A program made the translations under genes and the position numbers. The notes beneath the pieces were generated by a model, which saw nothing but the letters and a program-made list of their open reading frames with translations, searched no databases and was not told the origin of the DNA. 64,000 bases of DNA, from contig NC_067205.1 of the NCBI RefSeq assembly GCF_026262505.1, positions 23,035,585-23,099,584 of the forward strand, given 5' to 3'. Below, piece by piece: positions 1 to 9,105 of this stretch (position 1 is the stretch's first letter; every line of letters starts with the position of its first letter). This DNA is from Trichomonas vaginalis G3. Lineage: Eukaryota > Parabasalia > Trichomonadida > Trichomonadidae.

Positions 1-2
1 AT

Positions 3-1598
3 TCTATTGTTCCTATAACTACAGAATCATACAAGCAATCTAGAAAGATGTATATTACTAATAAAGTCATGGAGCAGATAGAACTTGAGTTAATTTCAAA
101 TTTATTATTAGAAATTGATTCATCATTTGCGAATTTATCAGGAATTGTTGAAATTTATCCGAAAAAAGTGAATTTTACTGGAGATATTGATAAGAATTTG
201 CAATTTATACTTTCGAAATGGAATGTTTTCATTGATGATTATAAGAGTTATAATAGATCAGAAAAACTGAATGTTATTTCTTCTGTTTTAGACATGTTGA
301 CGCCGATTTACAATGAATATCATGATTTTAATACAACTTTTAATGATTCCAATGCGAAATATGCTGAAATATTCCATTGGTTGATAACTTTCTTGTTGTT
401 TTTCATTTATTTGATTATTTGTTATAGATTTTTAACAATGCAATACTATATTTCAAGGAATTTAAGACATTTAGTTTTGATTATTCATTCGAAATATACT
501 GCGACAGTTTCTATTATGATGAATGTTTTGAATTTTCATACGATTGACAACAAAAATTTCGACATGGAAAAAATGTCAGAAATAATTGCATCTCAATTAC
601 GAGATTGTGTTTTATTCTTTGATAATCAATTGCATATAACAGGTATGAATCAACAAGCAACAGCAAATCTTGGCTTTGTTTTGGAAAGAGACAAAACATT
701 GAGATTAGAAAAAATAATTAATCCTTCGAAAAACAAAGATTTTTATTCATTCATGTTAATGATGAAAAACGCTTATGGTGTTCGAGCAAAGAGATATTTT
801 GATTTTATTATTACTACAAAAGATGAAACTGATTTATTTTTCAGCGGAATGTTAATTCCTTTGTTTGGAAATATTAGATTAAGTTTTGCTTTAACTATGA
901 GGAACCAAACAGATATAATGGACATGAAGAAAGAACTTGAACAGTTAAATAAGAATGTACATTCTTTGTTGAAGAGATTAGTTCCTGATGAAATTACAGG
1001 AATTTTAATGGAAGACAAAAAATTTTCGAATTTTGTTTCGAAGGGAAGTTCTGTTTTGAGTTTGTGTTTGAAGTCATCAAATGAAAGCATGAATAACAAC
1101 AAATTAGTGCTCGATGACGCTGATATAACACAGGTTTGTTTAAGTCTTATTGACAGAGTAATGATGAATTACAAAAATATCACAAGAATAAGACCATTAA
1201 ATGGAAATTTCATATTCATTTCTGGTCTATTTAAAGAAGAAAATGCAAATGAAAGTATTGTGAAAATGATACAATTTGCAAATGAAGTTGCTTATTCTAT
1301 TAATTCGTACACAGAGTGTGAATCATTAGTCACTTGTGTAATGAGTTATGGAGGCCCTGTTTACGGCTGCATGACTGGAATTTCGAAGACTGTTTTTGAT
1401 GTTTTTGGAATGCCTTTAGTTGAATGTTTCGACATGATGGATTTGGCACCTCCAGGAAAGATTTTGTTTGTTGATGACGCGTACGAAATGATTGATGATA
1501 AGTCAAAGTTGAGTCCATTCAAAGCGAATAGATTAGTAGAAAAGAAATTGTTCGTGCTGAATTCATATATCGGAATGGATTTTGTTCAAGATCAATAA
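3..1598 (+). CDS. PAS plus degenerate class III nucleotide cyclase membrane protein, 3' part
   Basis: This is the C-terminal part of a large trichomonad receptor-type cyclase; the frame is open to the left edge, so the 5' end is outside the window. Numbered from the first in-window Met at 48, there is a helical region at 1-105, a transmembrane helix near 108-130 (WLITFLLFFIYLIICY), a PAS-like sensor at about 180-300, a signalling helix (LVPDEITGIL) near 310, and a cyclase-homology domain at about 330-505 whose GGPVYGCMTG and PPGKILFVDDAYE resemble the GPVVAGVVG and GxPGxIxVS blocks. The usual first metal motif (FxDIxxFT) and the Asn/Arg of the NxxxR block are not recognisable, so catalysis is doubtful. 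By family knowledge it would be a plasma or internal membrane sensor. The stop is followed by an AT-rich poly(A)-like tail. The family assignment is good; activity is uncertain. Confidence 0.75.
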   Translation, partial: SIVPITTESYKQSRKMYITNKVMEQIELELISNLLLEIDSSFANLSGIVEIYPKKVNFTGDIDKNLQFILSKWNVFIDDYKSYNRSEKLNVISSVLDMLTPIYNEYHDFNTTFNDSNAKYAEIFHWLITFLLFFIYLIICYRFLTMQYYISRNLRHLVLIIHSKYTATVSIMMNVLNFHTIDNKNFDMEKMSEIIASQLRDCVLFFDNQLHITGMNQQATANLGFVLERDKTLRLEKIINPSKNKDFYSFMLMMKNAYGVRAKRYFDFIITTKDETDLFFSGMLIPLFGNIRLSFALTMRNQTDIMDMKKELEQLNKNVHSLLKRLVPDEITGILMEDKKFSNFVSKGSSVLSLCLKSSNESMNNNKLVLDDADITQVCLSLIDRVMMNYKNITRIRPLNGNFIFISGLFKEENANESIVKMIQFANEVAYSINSYTECESLVTCVMSYGGPVYGCMTGISKTVFDVFGMPLVECFDMMDLAPPGKILFVDDAYEMIDDKSKLSPFKANRLVEKKLFVLNSYIGMDFVQDQ

Positions 1599-1693
1599 TA
1601 TTTATATATGTTTTTTTTTGTTTTTATATATATATATTTGTTTGTTAATCTTTTTATATATTAAAGTTTAAATGTTTGCAAAATGTTATTCAC

Positions 1694-1756
1694 TTTTGGG
1701 GTAGGGATTTTGGGGGGCTCCCCTCGGTCGCTCCCCAAAAAATCCCTACCCCAAAA
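1694..1756. repeat. Long imperfect inverted repeat, GC-rich
   Basis: Two arms of about 22-24 nt (1694-1716 and 1732-1756, starting TTTTGGGGTAGGGATTTT and ending in its complement) flank a GC-rich loop containing CTCGGTCGC. It lies about 100 bp after the cyclase stop. It is the only GC-rich palindrome in several kb of AT-rich host DNA and recalls the hairpin cassettes in the Polintons, although its sequence is different. It could be a transcription end signal, a mobile palindrome or a cruciform; its function is not known. Confidence 0.8.
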
Positions 1757-3984
1757 ATTGCTGAATATCATTTTAGCATAGTATTGACTGAGAAATAAAA
1801 TTTAAATGTTTATAATCTCTCATATTTTTGAGATTGAATAAAAAAATAAAATCCATAAAATAAAAGTGCTTTATGGGGCTTCAACTCAAGGTAAAACACG
1901 CCATCGAATCTTGAACGCAGAAGGAGAAATGCACCATCTATCCATGATGATCCGACTTATAACTATTTGTCTGCCCAACTCGAAATTAATATTGTATGAT
2001 AATAATTCGAAGGAAGAATTTCTCAATTCTACGCAATGAATACCAATTCATTATTGATAACACAACAAAATGTTGTTATCCCCATATTTAAAATAAAGAA
2101 TTTTATGTTTAAAATCACTTAAAATGAATTTTTTTTCATTCTCAGAAAATTGAGAGAGTATAACATTTTAAATTTTTTTAACCGTCAATACTATTTAAAA
2201 ATTAGTGAATTATAATATTTTTATTTGGAAGAAACAACTGTATCAGAATAACAATTGTTTTAATTAGTTATTTTGAAATATAAAAAATAAAAGTTCAAAG
2301 ATTTCTATCTCTATAAATGGAGCACATACAACTGTATGATATAACCTTCAATTCTTTTAATGCTTGTTTCAATGATGATTCATAGCCGCTGTTGAAAATT
2401 TGAATAAATGACAGATGAGAATATGAATTAACTCCGATTTCATTGTTTGAAAATTGTTGCAAAATAAAAATAATAACCAAATTAATTGAAAACTTGAATA
2501 GAAGTTTATATATAAGTGAATTCCCCTTTTGCTAGTTAAATGCAACATTTGAAATTAAATTCAAAAATATAAAGAAATTGGGATTATGAATGTAACACAT
2601 ATTGCAAGCATATCTAAAAGACTATGTAAAAATCAATCAAATTAATGAAAATTCAGTTTCAGATGATTTTCAAAAAAAATTGTAATTATATTAACATTAA
2701 ATATGTAGATTTATTTTGATACATAATGTTGGATCTATTCATATGATATAGACAGCAAAATATAAATACAACGCAAATCCAATTTATAATTACTTGATGT
2801 AAATAATGGATGATAAGCATATTTTGATTTATATAACTTCGGTGATTAAATATTTGACCATGAAATGCGATTTGGATATTAGATTATTTTTTCAATTAAA
2901 ATTGTGTAATGGAATCTACTTGAAATCGATTGGAATATATTCAACTGGAATATTTATAATGAATTTATATTAATCTGTAAAGTTTATTAAAGCAGATAAA
3001 AAAAGAATTTAATTAGGTCATAATAAAAAGTTATTTTTCTTGCAATTTTGACTATTGCTGTCTCTATCAAATACTATAAAAGAGCACCTTGCAATTAGCC
3101 AGCAATTACGTTCAATTTAATTCTGTCATGAGATTTTTAACTTTTTAAATTGATATTTGGTTCTTCATGGGACGAAATGCAAATCAAAAGTACTCCTATA
3201 TTTCATTAAAATTTGACCGTGGTCAAACGGAGAAATCCAACCGGCAATTCAAGGACCGAAATTTCGTATTGGAGATATTAGGAGTTATATCCATGTTTAA
3301 AAAATATCGATGTTTAACAATATGTCAGCTTGGAAGGACTAAAAAGGAAGTGAAAATTTGAAACAAAAAAAAATTTGTGTACTATAGAAAAATGTTAAAA
3401 AAATGATTTGTTTAGAAACGTAAATAAATTAAATAAGATTTGAAATGATATTTGTTATGAAATCATTGGGGTTTTTTGAACGTTATCAGAAATATTTTTC
3501 AGAGTATAAACTTAAGAAATAAGTTTGTGAGTCATTAACTTCAGATGTTGTAGAAACAGTCTACATTTGATATCCATTTAATTTAAAAACTGTAAAAAAG
3601 ACGCTGAAATTGTTTTAAACCATATCAATCTTGAAATTAATTTGAACCAAAAACGATACTTCATAGCCTGTTGTTCGTAGTAGAAATCATTTCTTGAATA
3701 TCAAATATATGCCGATGATTCTTAAAATTTTTTATAATTTTTAGAGATCGACTTACTGCAGTCTAAAATTAATTTTCGTAACTCATAACATTTTCGGATT
3801 TAATTATTTTTTGAAAGTATACTTTCAATTCATATATACTTGGTTTATTTGTAGTTTTTGCTTTTCATAAGTCATGTAATATCTAGGGTTCATATTATAT
3901 CAGTAAACAACTTTTCAAAAATAAACAAAAAAATTGAGAGTAGTATTTTGAAATTAAAATTACTGACAAAAAAATATTTTCCAA

Positions 3985-4245
3985 ATGCAAGAGCAAATCG
4001 ATCCGCAAATTTTCAAGGACATTATTGAGACAAGACATATGAACAAGCATAAAAGGTGCACAGCCCAGAGCTTCAGAGACCACAATCGCATCGTAATGAG
4101 GATGGAGCAAATCGGAGTCAAAATGGATGTTGTATCTGCCTACCTCGAACGAATGTACAAATGCAGGTTAACAACATCCTTCCTTCTCCTCATTGCTTTA
4201 CCGTTGATTGAGAGACTGAAAATTGAGAGGTTATCGATTTTGTAA
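3985..4245 (+). CDS. Small open frame, possible coding remnant
   Basis: This 86-codon frame has a visibly higher GC content and more balanced amino-acid use than the DNA around it, from about codon 1 to 60 (rich in Arg, Met, His and charged residues). The last 25 codons become hydrophobic and AT-driven. I recognise no domain. The composition suggests a fragment of an older coding sequence, host or mobile, rather than a functional gene. No initiator-like motif stands out upstream. A chance open frame is the main alternative. Confidence 0.2.
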   Translation: MQEQIDPQIFKDIIETRHMNKHKRCTAQSFRDHNRIVMRMEQIGVKMDVVSAYLERMYKCRLTTSFLLLIALPLIERLKIERLSIL

Positions 4246-4289
4246 TTTAATCATCGTCGTTATCGATTTTGTAATTTAATCGTTATCGT
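4226..4289. repeat. Short tandem repeat
   Basis: The phrase GTTATCGATTTTGTAATTTA is repeated about 32 bp apart, with a short GTTATCG start of a third unit. It is probably a small local duplication; nothing ties it to a gene. Confidence 0.6.
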
Positions 4290-4714
4290 CTTTTTCTAAA
4301 CGTGCATTTTTACATTAAAAGCAATGCAACTCCAAAATTAATTGGTATTTAGACTTTAATTAGGTGCAGACAAACGAAATGCAGTCCAAATATTTTGGTG
4401 ATATATGAATTACATAAATTTAGGGAAATTGAAATTATATCTTTTTAAATTTTTAGGAAAACAGATTTATAGAATTGTTTAAGTCATCAAAATAATGCAG
4501 ACTTAGGTCAAATTTTCCAAATTTAATCATTTGCAAGACTTTCAAGCGACTTCAAAATGTCGAAATATAAGTCCAAAAATAAAATTACGATTACAGTCTA
4601 TCCTCAATTATTATCACGCTAATTATTGAGTGACCCATGCGTTCGTATGTATGTAATACCTTTTAAAAAGGAGATGAGAGAGATAAACTACATTTACAAT
4701 TTAAATCTGATGTA

Positions 4715-4926
4715 TTTACTTGTTACATTTACAAATGTAAATGTTTCTCGTAATGTTTACATTTTGTAAGTATAACGAATAAAAATGACGCACTTTTTTT
4801 ACAAAGTCAAATTATGCGATACAACTTTACTTGTTACATTTACAAATGTAAATGTTTCTCGTAATGTTTACATTTTGTAAGTATAACGAATAAAAATGAC
4901 GCACTTTTTTTACAAAGTCAAATTAT
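4715..4926. repeat. 101-bp direct repeat, two copies
   Basis: Copies at 4715-4815 and 4826-4926 are essentially identical, with a 10-bp spacer (period 111 bp). Each holds the small inverted motif CATTTACAAATGTAAATG. The identity implies a recent local duplication. No gene overlaps it. Confidence 0.85.
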
Positions 4927-5894
4927 TGTTCGATTTTTGCAGCTTGTAAACGATTAATTGTATAAAGCAATTGATATTAGCACGACATAACTGAATAATT
5001 CTAATATTGAAATCAAAAGCCCTTAAAATATCATGATATTTTAATTTCATAACAAATCTAGGAGACTATTTGATGAAAACATATCCGATGTGGGTTTTGT
5101 TGTATTATATAACTTGTTATTGACTTCTTAGCTTTCCAAATTTTTTTCGATAATGAGAAAACGAATGAAAAATCAACATTTGGTCCATTTAAAATTTGAT
5201 TTGTTTACATTTTTTTTTACTTTTTGAATTTCAATTTATATTTTCCTCAAGAAATACTTTAGATTTTAAGAAACTAAATCATATAATCTACTAAGAAAAT
5301 ATATTAAATCCTATAATACTCAAAGTTTTGTGATAAATCCGATCTTTTTTATTTTACTTTTATTATGTTTTTGCAAACTTAAGGTCCTCACTAGGTAAAA
5401 CATAATACTCTTTGAAGTTAAGTATTTTCACAAAGAGAGGACCAACAATATCAAAAGATTGAATAAAGATTTGTATTATTTTATTTATTTTTAAGAACAT
5501 GTTTAAGAACCCTCATTATCTCCACGAATATTGCATATTTTTCTATTCTAAGACCACCAAAATTACGTTTTAATATAGAAAATAACATATTTATGTGATG
5601 CTAAAGTCGAAGTCCTTAAAAAATTAGTGTTAAACATCCATTTATTACAAAATTGAAGAAATATGTGTAAAATATAACACATAATTTAGTTATTTGACTC
5701 AATTATTAGTTATGCAATATCAGTTGTGTTTATATCTGCGTTATATCACGAGATGCATTGAATTGTCATAATTAGATCACCGTAAATCTTATCAATTTTT
5801 GATACACTTCCGGTGAAAAATTTAGCCTTGACAATAGGATGAAATATATTGTAAAAAAATAAATTTTAGATTTTGAAGTTTATCATTTCGAATA

Positions 5895-7078
5895 ATGAAA
5901 TATAAACAATACAAATTTTCTGTCGTTTCGAGATTCATAAATGATCGGAATCTTCCAGCTCCGACTGAAATAGAACTTTCGGAAGCTAATTTTCAAGACG
6001 AATCTTCTTTATTAAGATTTATTTTGGATATCCCTAAGGATTTAAGCTTTTCCATTGACTCATATTCAATGAATCTTTTGATACATTTCATTATCGAGCA
6101 ATCTACACAAAATGAAACAATATTAAAATTCACAATTCAAAATATCACTTCTTCGAATATCTTTCAAATAGATTTGATACTACTGGAAAATTTATTCGAA
6201 TATTTATCGCATTATATTAACCAGATTTTTTTCATTTTTTCATTAAAATTAATTCATTTTAAAGCTTTAGATAACATACAATACCTTTATTTATCAACAT
6301 TTTCCGATCAATATGATGAGATATTACGTTTCATAAGCAGCAGTGACAATTCTCTCTATATCATCGATACATTTATTGCTTTGATTAAAAACAATATTCT
6401 TGACGTTGAATTCTTCCAAAACGCAGTTTTACTCAAGAAAGAAATTTTTTCTAGTATTATTGAGTACGAAAATCAATATTCAACTTATGCAATTGCAAAT
6501 TTCTTTACAAAATTATTAAAATATTACCCAGGATATGCAACTGCTCTTCCATGTTCGGATATACTAATATCAAATTATTTCAACTTTTTTAATGACGTGA
6601 ATTCAATTATAAATAACGAAGATTTTGTTTATCTTCTCAAATTTATAGTTTTATTTTATAAAGCAGTCGATATAACATCTGAGATGGCTTTAGAATTCAT
6701 AAAAACACTTGAAATTCTGCGAAGTCTTTCTCCTCACTATTCATTTACAGAGTATGTAGTTCAGGGGTATTATTGTGTACTTCCTCTTATACCCATGCAA
6801 ATTTATCTACCGATTTTTTAAATTCACATGAATTTTTAATTAATTATGCAATTGAGAATTCAAATCTTCACAAATATTTGAAATTATATTCCAGATGTTT
6901 CCGCAGATTTGATAGCGATGAAATATTCAAAAATGTTTTTCATATCTTAAACCTTGTAGAAGTTACAACAGAATATTTATCAGAAAATCAGGATCTTTCT
7001 GAGAAACAGATCTTTATTTGCAACGATATCCTAACGAGGGTTAATTTAATTTTTATTTTTTATTTCAAGTTTGAGTAA
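5895..7078 (+). pseudogene. Helical-repeat-like host protein gene, one frameshift
   Basis: The first frame (5895-6821, 308 aa) and the second (used from about 6775 to 7078) form one continuous coding pattern of Leu/Ile/Phe-rich helices, as in the trichomonad ARM/HEAT-like hypothetical proteins. The reading frame changes once near 6762-6785, inside a GT-rich stretch, after which the same composition continues (LSTDFLNSHEFLINYAIENS). The start is preceded by TCATTTCGAATA, a good trichomonad initiator. No catalytic motif or membrane segment is visible. The 3' end overlaps the 3' end of the HP1-like gene on the other strand by 33 bp. It could be a genuine pseudogene, a truncated paralogue (the family is usually longer) or a single sequencing indel. 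I do not recognise its specific function. Confidence 0.55.
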
Positions 7079-7402
7079 ACTTTCAAGATAATCTATATAA
7101 GCCTTTTGATGTTCTTCATCTAGATTCTTGTTTAATATGTGATGAATTTGATTTTTTTTTGAAAATTCAAGATAAAATTCTTTTTTATCTTGATCAACAA
7201 CATGAACAATTCGAGTACAGCGTAACATTTCATCAATATTTTCTGTTTTCTTCGTTTCTAGATATTTTTCAAAAATTTCTTGCGGAATCTCATTTTGATA
7301 TACCCATTTATTTTTTTCCGGATGCTGATCTTTGTACTTAACGAAATATTGCTTGACTATTCGCTCAGAAACAACATATTCGATCTCTTTTCTCTTTCTC
7401 AT
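7046..7402 (-). CDS. Minimal HP1-like chromodomain plus chromoshadow protein
   Basis: This 118-aa protein fits the heterochromatin protein 1 layout with almost no linker. Residues 7-51 match a chromodomain: EYVVSERIV, then YFVKYK in place of the usual YxVKWKG, then NKWVYQNEI in place of NTWEPEENL, and a C-terminal helix. Tyr9 and Tyr23 could be part of the methyl-lysine cage. Residues 62-113 look like a chromoshadow domain (RIVHVVDQDKKEFYLEF ... AYIDYLESLL, matching the ...VIxFYExxL helix that dimerises). By family knowledge such proteins bind methylated histone H3 and silence repeats; that role is inferred here. It is convergent with the gene at 5895-7078 and sits about 290 bp from the left end of Polinton P1. 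An alternative is a chromodomain fragment derived from a mobile element. Confidence 0.5.
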   Translation of the reverse strand: MRKRKEIEYVVSERIVKQYFVKYKDQHPEKNKWVYQNEIPQEIFEKYLETKKTENIDEMLRCTRIVHVVDQDKKEFYLEFSKKNQIHHILNKNLDEEHQKAYIDYLESLLKLEIKNKN

Positions 7403-7687
7403 TGAATATTTGTGACACTTTTGAATTCAATCAAATCAAAAATATTTGAAATTGCTAGTATTTTTTTCTTTCTCATGAATATTTGAAATGACTCAAAAGG
7501 AAAACTCGTTCGATTCAATTCAATTTTGAATCAGAATTTTTTAAGGACCAATAAATCAAATTATGTTAAGAAAATCTTTTTTAACTCAGAGTATCAAAAG
7601 TACGTTAAACCTTCAATTTTATCTCATGTCGGAAAGCGAACCGACAATAGTGGAAGAGAATCAAACTATATCAGTATCCATCCAAGC
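7403..7687. other. Host spacer up to Polinton P1
   Basis: This is AT-rich host sequence between the HP1-like start codon and the first base of P1. A frame at 7563-7772 runs across the host/element junction and is rejected as a gene. No RNA or promoter beyond generic AT-rich sequence can be supported. Confidence 0.6.
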
Positions 7688-7697
7688 AGTTAGTATA

Positions 7698-7747
7698 CAT
7701 ATCATGTGTACGGAGGCACTGCGTTCCACCGTACCCATTATATGTGA
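7698..7747. repeat. P1 terminal hairpin
   Basis: Arms of about 20 nt with about 3 mismatches surround the conserved loop CACTGCG, starting 10 bases inside the element end. The core GTACGG is shared with the P2 and P4 ends, while the outer arms differ between copies yet stay complementary. Confidence 0.75.
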
Positions 7748-7893
7748 ATTTGACACTTTACGAAACCGTTAACGTATATTTTACAACACAAACGACAACA
7801 CTAACTTAACCTTAAATATTTACAAAGCTGCCAACCACTTCACCTCACTAACGTTTTCACAAACGACTTCACTAATGTAAAAAATAAACGTTC

Positions 7894-8214
7894 TCACTTA
7901 CAAAAGTATTGCAACTCCTCCCATTGCTGTGCTTCACATAACAGCTCATAATCTTCTGACTCACTTTCTTCTTCATATAGGTTAAAATCACTGTCAAAAT
8001 AAATGTTAGTAAGTTTTGACAAAGCTAATGAAACACGTTTACCGTTTGTATCGTATGCTTGTATAAACTTTCCATTCTTCATTCCTTCATAAACACTCAA
8101 ACTAACTTTACCCTTTCTCCCTCGTATCTGATAGAATGTATTTTCACGAGGAACGAAGAACAAATTCTTGAACTCATGACCGTTGTAGTTTGTTATCTCA
8201 ATAGTTTTCGTCAT
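7894..8214 (-). CDS. Terminal-repeat ORF, 106 aa, unknown
   Basis: This gene lies inside the P1 terminal repeat, so it should exist at both ends of an intact element, each copy pointing outward. The N-terminal half is basic and beta-rich (MTKTIEITNYNGHEF, YQIRGRKGKVSLSVY); the C-terminal half is very acidic (DSDFNLYEEESESEDYE) and ends with a conserved AQQWEELQYFCK. Copies in P2 (23267-23587) and P4 (44265-44591) differ mainly in the central loop and the acidic linker, as expected for a maintained protein with a flexible joint. I recognise no family. It is upstream-flanked by an AT-rich leader and a nested dyad. A regulator or packaging factor acting at the ends is only a guess. Confidence 0.7.
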   Translation of the reverse strand: MTKTIEITNYNGHEFKNLFFVPRENTFYQIRGRKGKVSLSVYEGMKNGKFIQAYDTNGKRVSLALSKLTNIYFDSDFNLYEEESESEDYELLCEAQQWEELQYFCK

Positions 8215-8301
8215 TTATATAAAATAAAATAAAAAATAAACTTCAAAATTAATGATATCACCACCCTCACACGTATGAAAACATAGCACAAAAATAAATT
8301 T

Positions 8302-8337
8302 AGGTGAAGTGGTGAGATCTCACCTCTTTTTTCACCC
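8302..8337. repeat. Nested intergenic dyad, GTGA type (D1)
   Basis: A palindrome GGTGAGATCTCACC with an outer AGGTGA...TCACC pair lies between two minus-strand genes. It is one of 11 such dyads in P1, P2 and P4. In P4's end the same place holds the other sequence type (D7). Confidence 0.8.
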
Positions 8338-8353
8338 TGTTGAATTCATTGCT

Positions 8354-8590
8354 TTATAACTCTCTTCCTTTCTCCAACTCTTCTAGCTTCTTCTTAAGTT
8401 CAGCAATGTTGTCCTCATGAAGTTTAATCTTTCTCAAAATTCCTTCTTTATCTAATGGTTGCTTTATCTTTCTAAACTGAACTCTACCATCCTTCATAGT
8501 ATGAATGTAAAAACCTTCTGGAATAGTTCCTGATTTAATGTATTCTACCAAAAACTTTTGTTTCATTGCTTCAGTGACTTTATTTGTCAT
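8354..8590 (-). CDS. Small coiled-coil Polinton protein, 78 aa
   Basis: The start is taken at the Met shared with the P4 copy (MTNKVTEAMKQKF). The first 45 residues form a compact basic domain (FYIHTMKDGRVQFRKIKQPL), and residues 47-78 are a charged coiled coil (KIKLHEDNIAELKKKLEELEKG). No family is recognised. It is the first gene inside the terminal repeat boundary; the last few codons lie in the repeat. Its position next to virion genes suggests a small structural or assembly role, by inference only. Confidence 0.65.
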   Translation of the reverse strand: MTNKVTEAMKQKFLVEYIKSGTIPEGFYIHTMKDGRVQFRKIKQPLDKEGILRKIKLHEDNIAELKKKLEELEKGREL

Positions 8591-8640
8591 TTCAATCAAA
8601 TAAAAATTTTAATATTAAATAAAAATAACGTTATTTTTTC

Positions 8641-9075
8641 AGTAAGGAAACGCAGGAGTTTTACGATTTATTTGAGGAGTAGGTTCTGGTTTAAATGTTG
8701 GAGTCGGTTTAGGAGTTGACTTTTGAACAGGAGTTTGTACTTCCATAGGTTCAGGAGTCATTGAAGGTTTTGCGAAGGTGTTGGAGTTTGTTTAACTTCA
8801 GCTACTTCAGTATTATTTACAACATTTGCTTTATTTCTTTTCAACATCATAACTGCTCCTGCTGTAGCTAGCAAACCTAGTGGGAGACCATATTTTATAT
8901 AAGGACTTGACCAAATGCTATTTTTGACAGGAGCTGGTGGAACACCTAACCTTGGTGAGACTGCTCTTTGCCATTGTGCAGCTCGTAAGAAATATTCAAT
9001 AGGTGCTCCATAATCGTTTGGTAAAGTTTGTTTCATAGATGGTGAAGGTTCACGAGAGCTTGATGAAGAACTCAT
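8641..9075 (-). pseudogene. Membrane-anchored P/T-rich virion-type protein (P1 copy, broken)
   Basis: This is homologous to the open 156-aa gene of P4 (45068-45538). It has a Ser-rich N-terminus, a conserved region around YGAPIEYFLRAAQW, one hydrophobic helix (GLPLGLLATAGAVMML) and a Pro/Thr-rich tail. It lies directly downstream of the major capsid gene on the same strand, as expected of a minor virion component. The copy is broken. Confidence 0.65.
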
Positions 9076-9105
9076 TTATAAGCTTTAAAAATAAACGTTC
9101 ATCCT

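Larger units (their letters stand above)
1757..5894. other. Gene-poor AT-rich host intergenic region
   Basis: No convincing gene is seen on either strand in about 4.1 kb. Short open frames at 2295-2480 (-) and 3167-3361 (+) have AT-driven composition and no recognisable domain. A patch at about 1865-1975 has higher GC than its surroundings but forms no tRNA or other RNA fold I can support. A possible short coding remnant (3985-4245) and direct repeats (4226-4290, 4715-4926) are listed separately. Confidence 0.6.
7688..8376. repeat. P1 left terminal repeat
   Basis: It matches P2's end at 23085-23755 and P4's end at 44061 to about 44790. Identity between P1 and P2 stops abruptly at the end of the small coiled-coil gene, which fixes the repeat's inner edge. 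It contains the end hairpin, short AACCTTAAATATTTAC subrepeats, the 106-aa ORF and one nested dyad. Confidence 0.85.

Noticed and set aside
1865-1975. Possible RNA gene in a higher-GC patch
   Set aside because: No cloverleaf or known RNA fold closes on either strand.
3167-3361. 64-codon host frame, and similar frames at 2295, 28770, 32627, 32891, 33302 and 35648
   Set aside because: AT-driven composition, no domain, no initiator context or homologous copy.
7563-7772. 69-codon frame on the plus strand
   Set aside because: It crosses the host/P1 junction and has no conserved counterpart at the other element ends.
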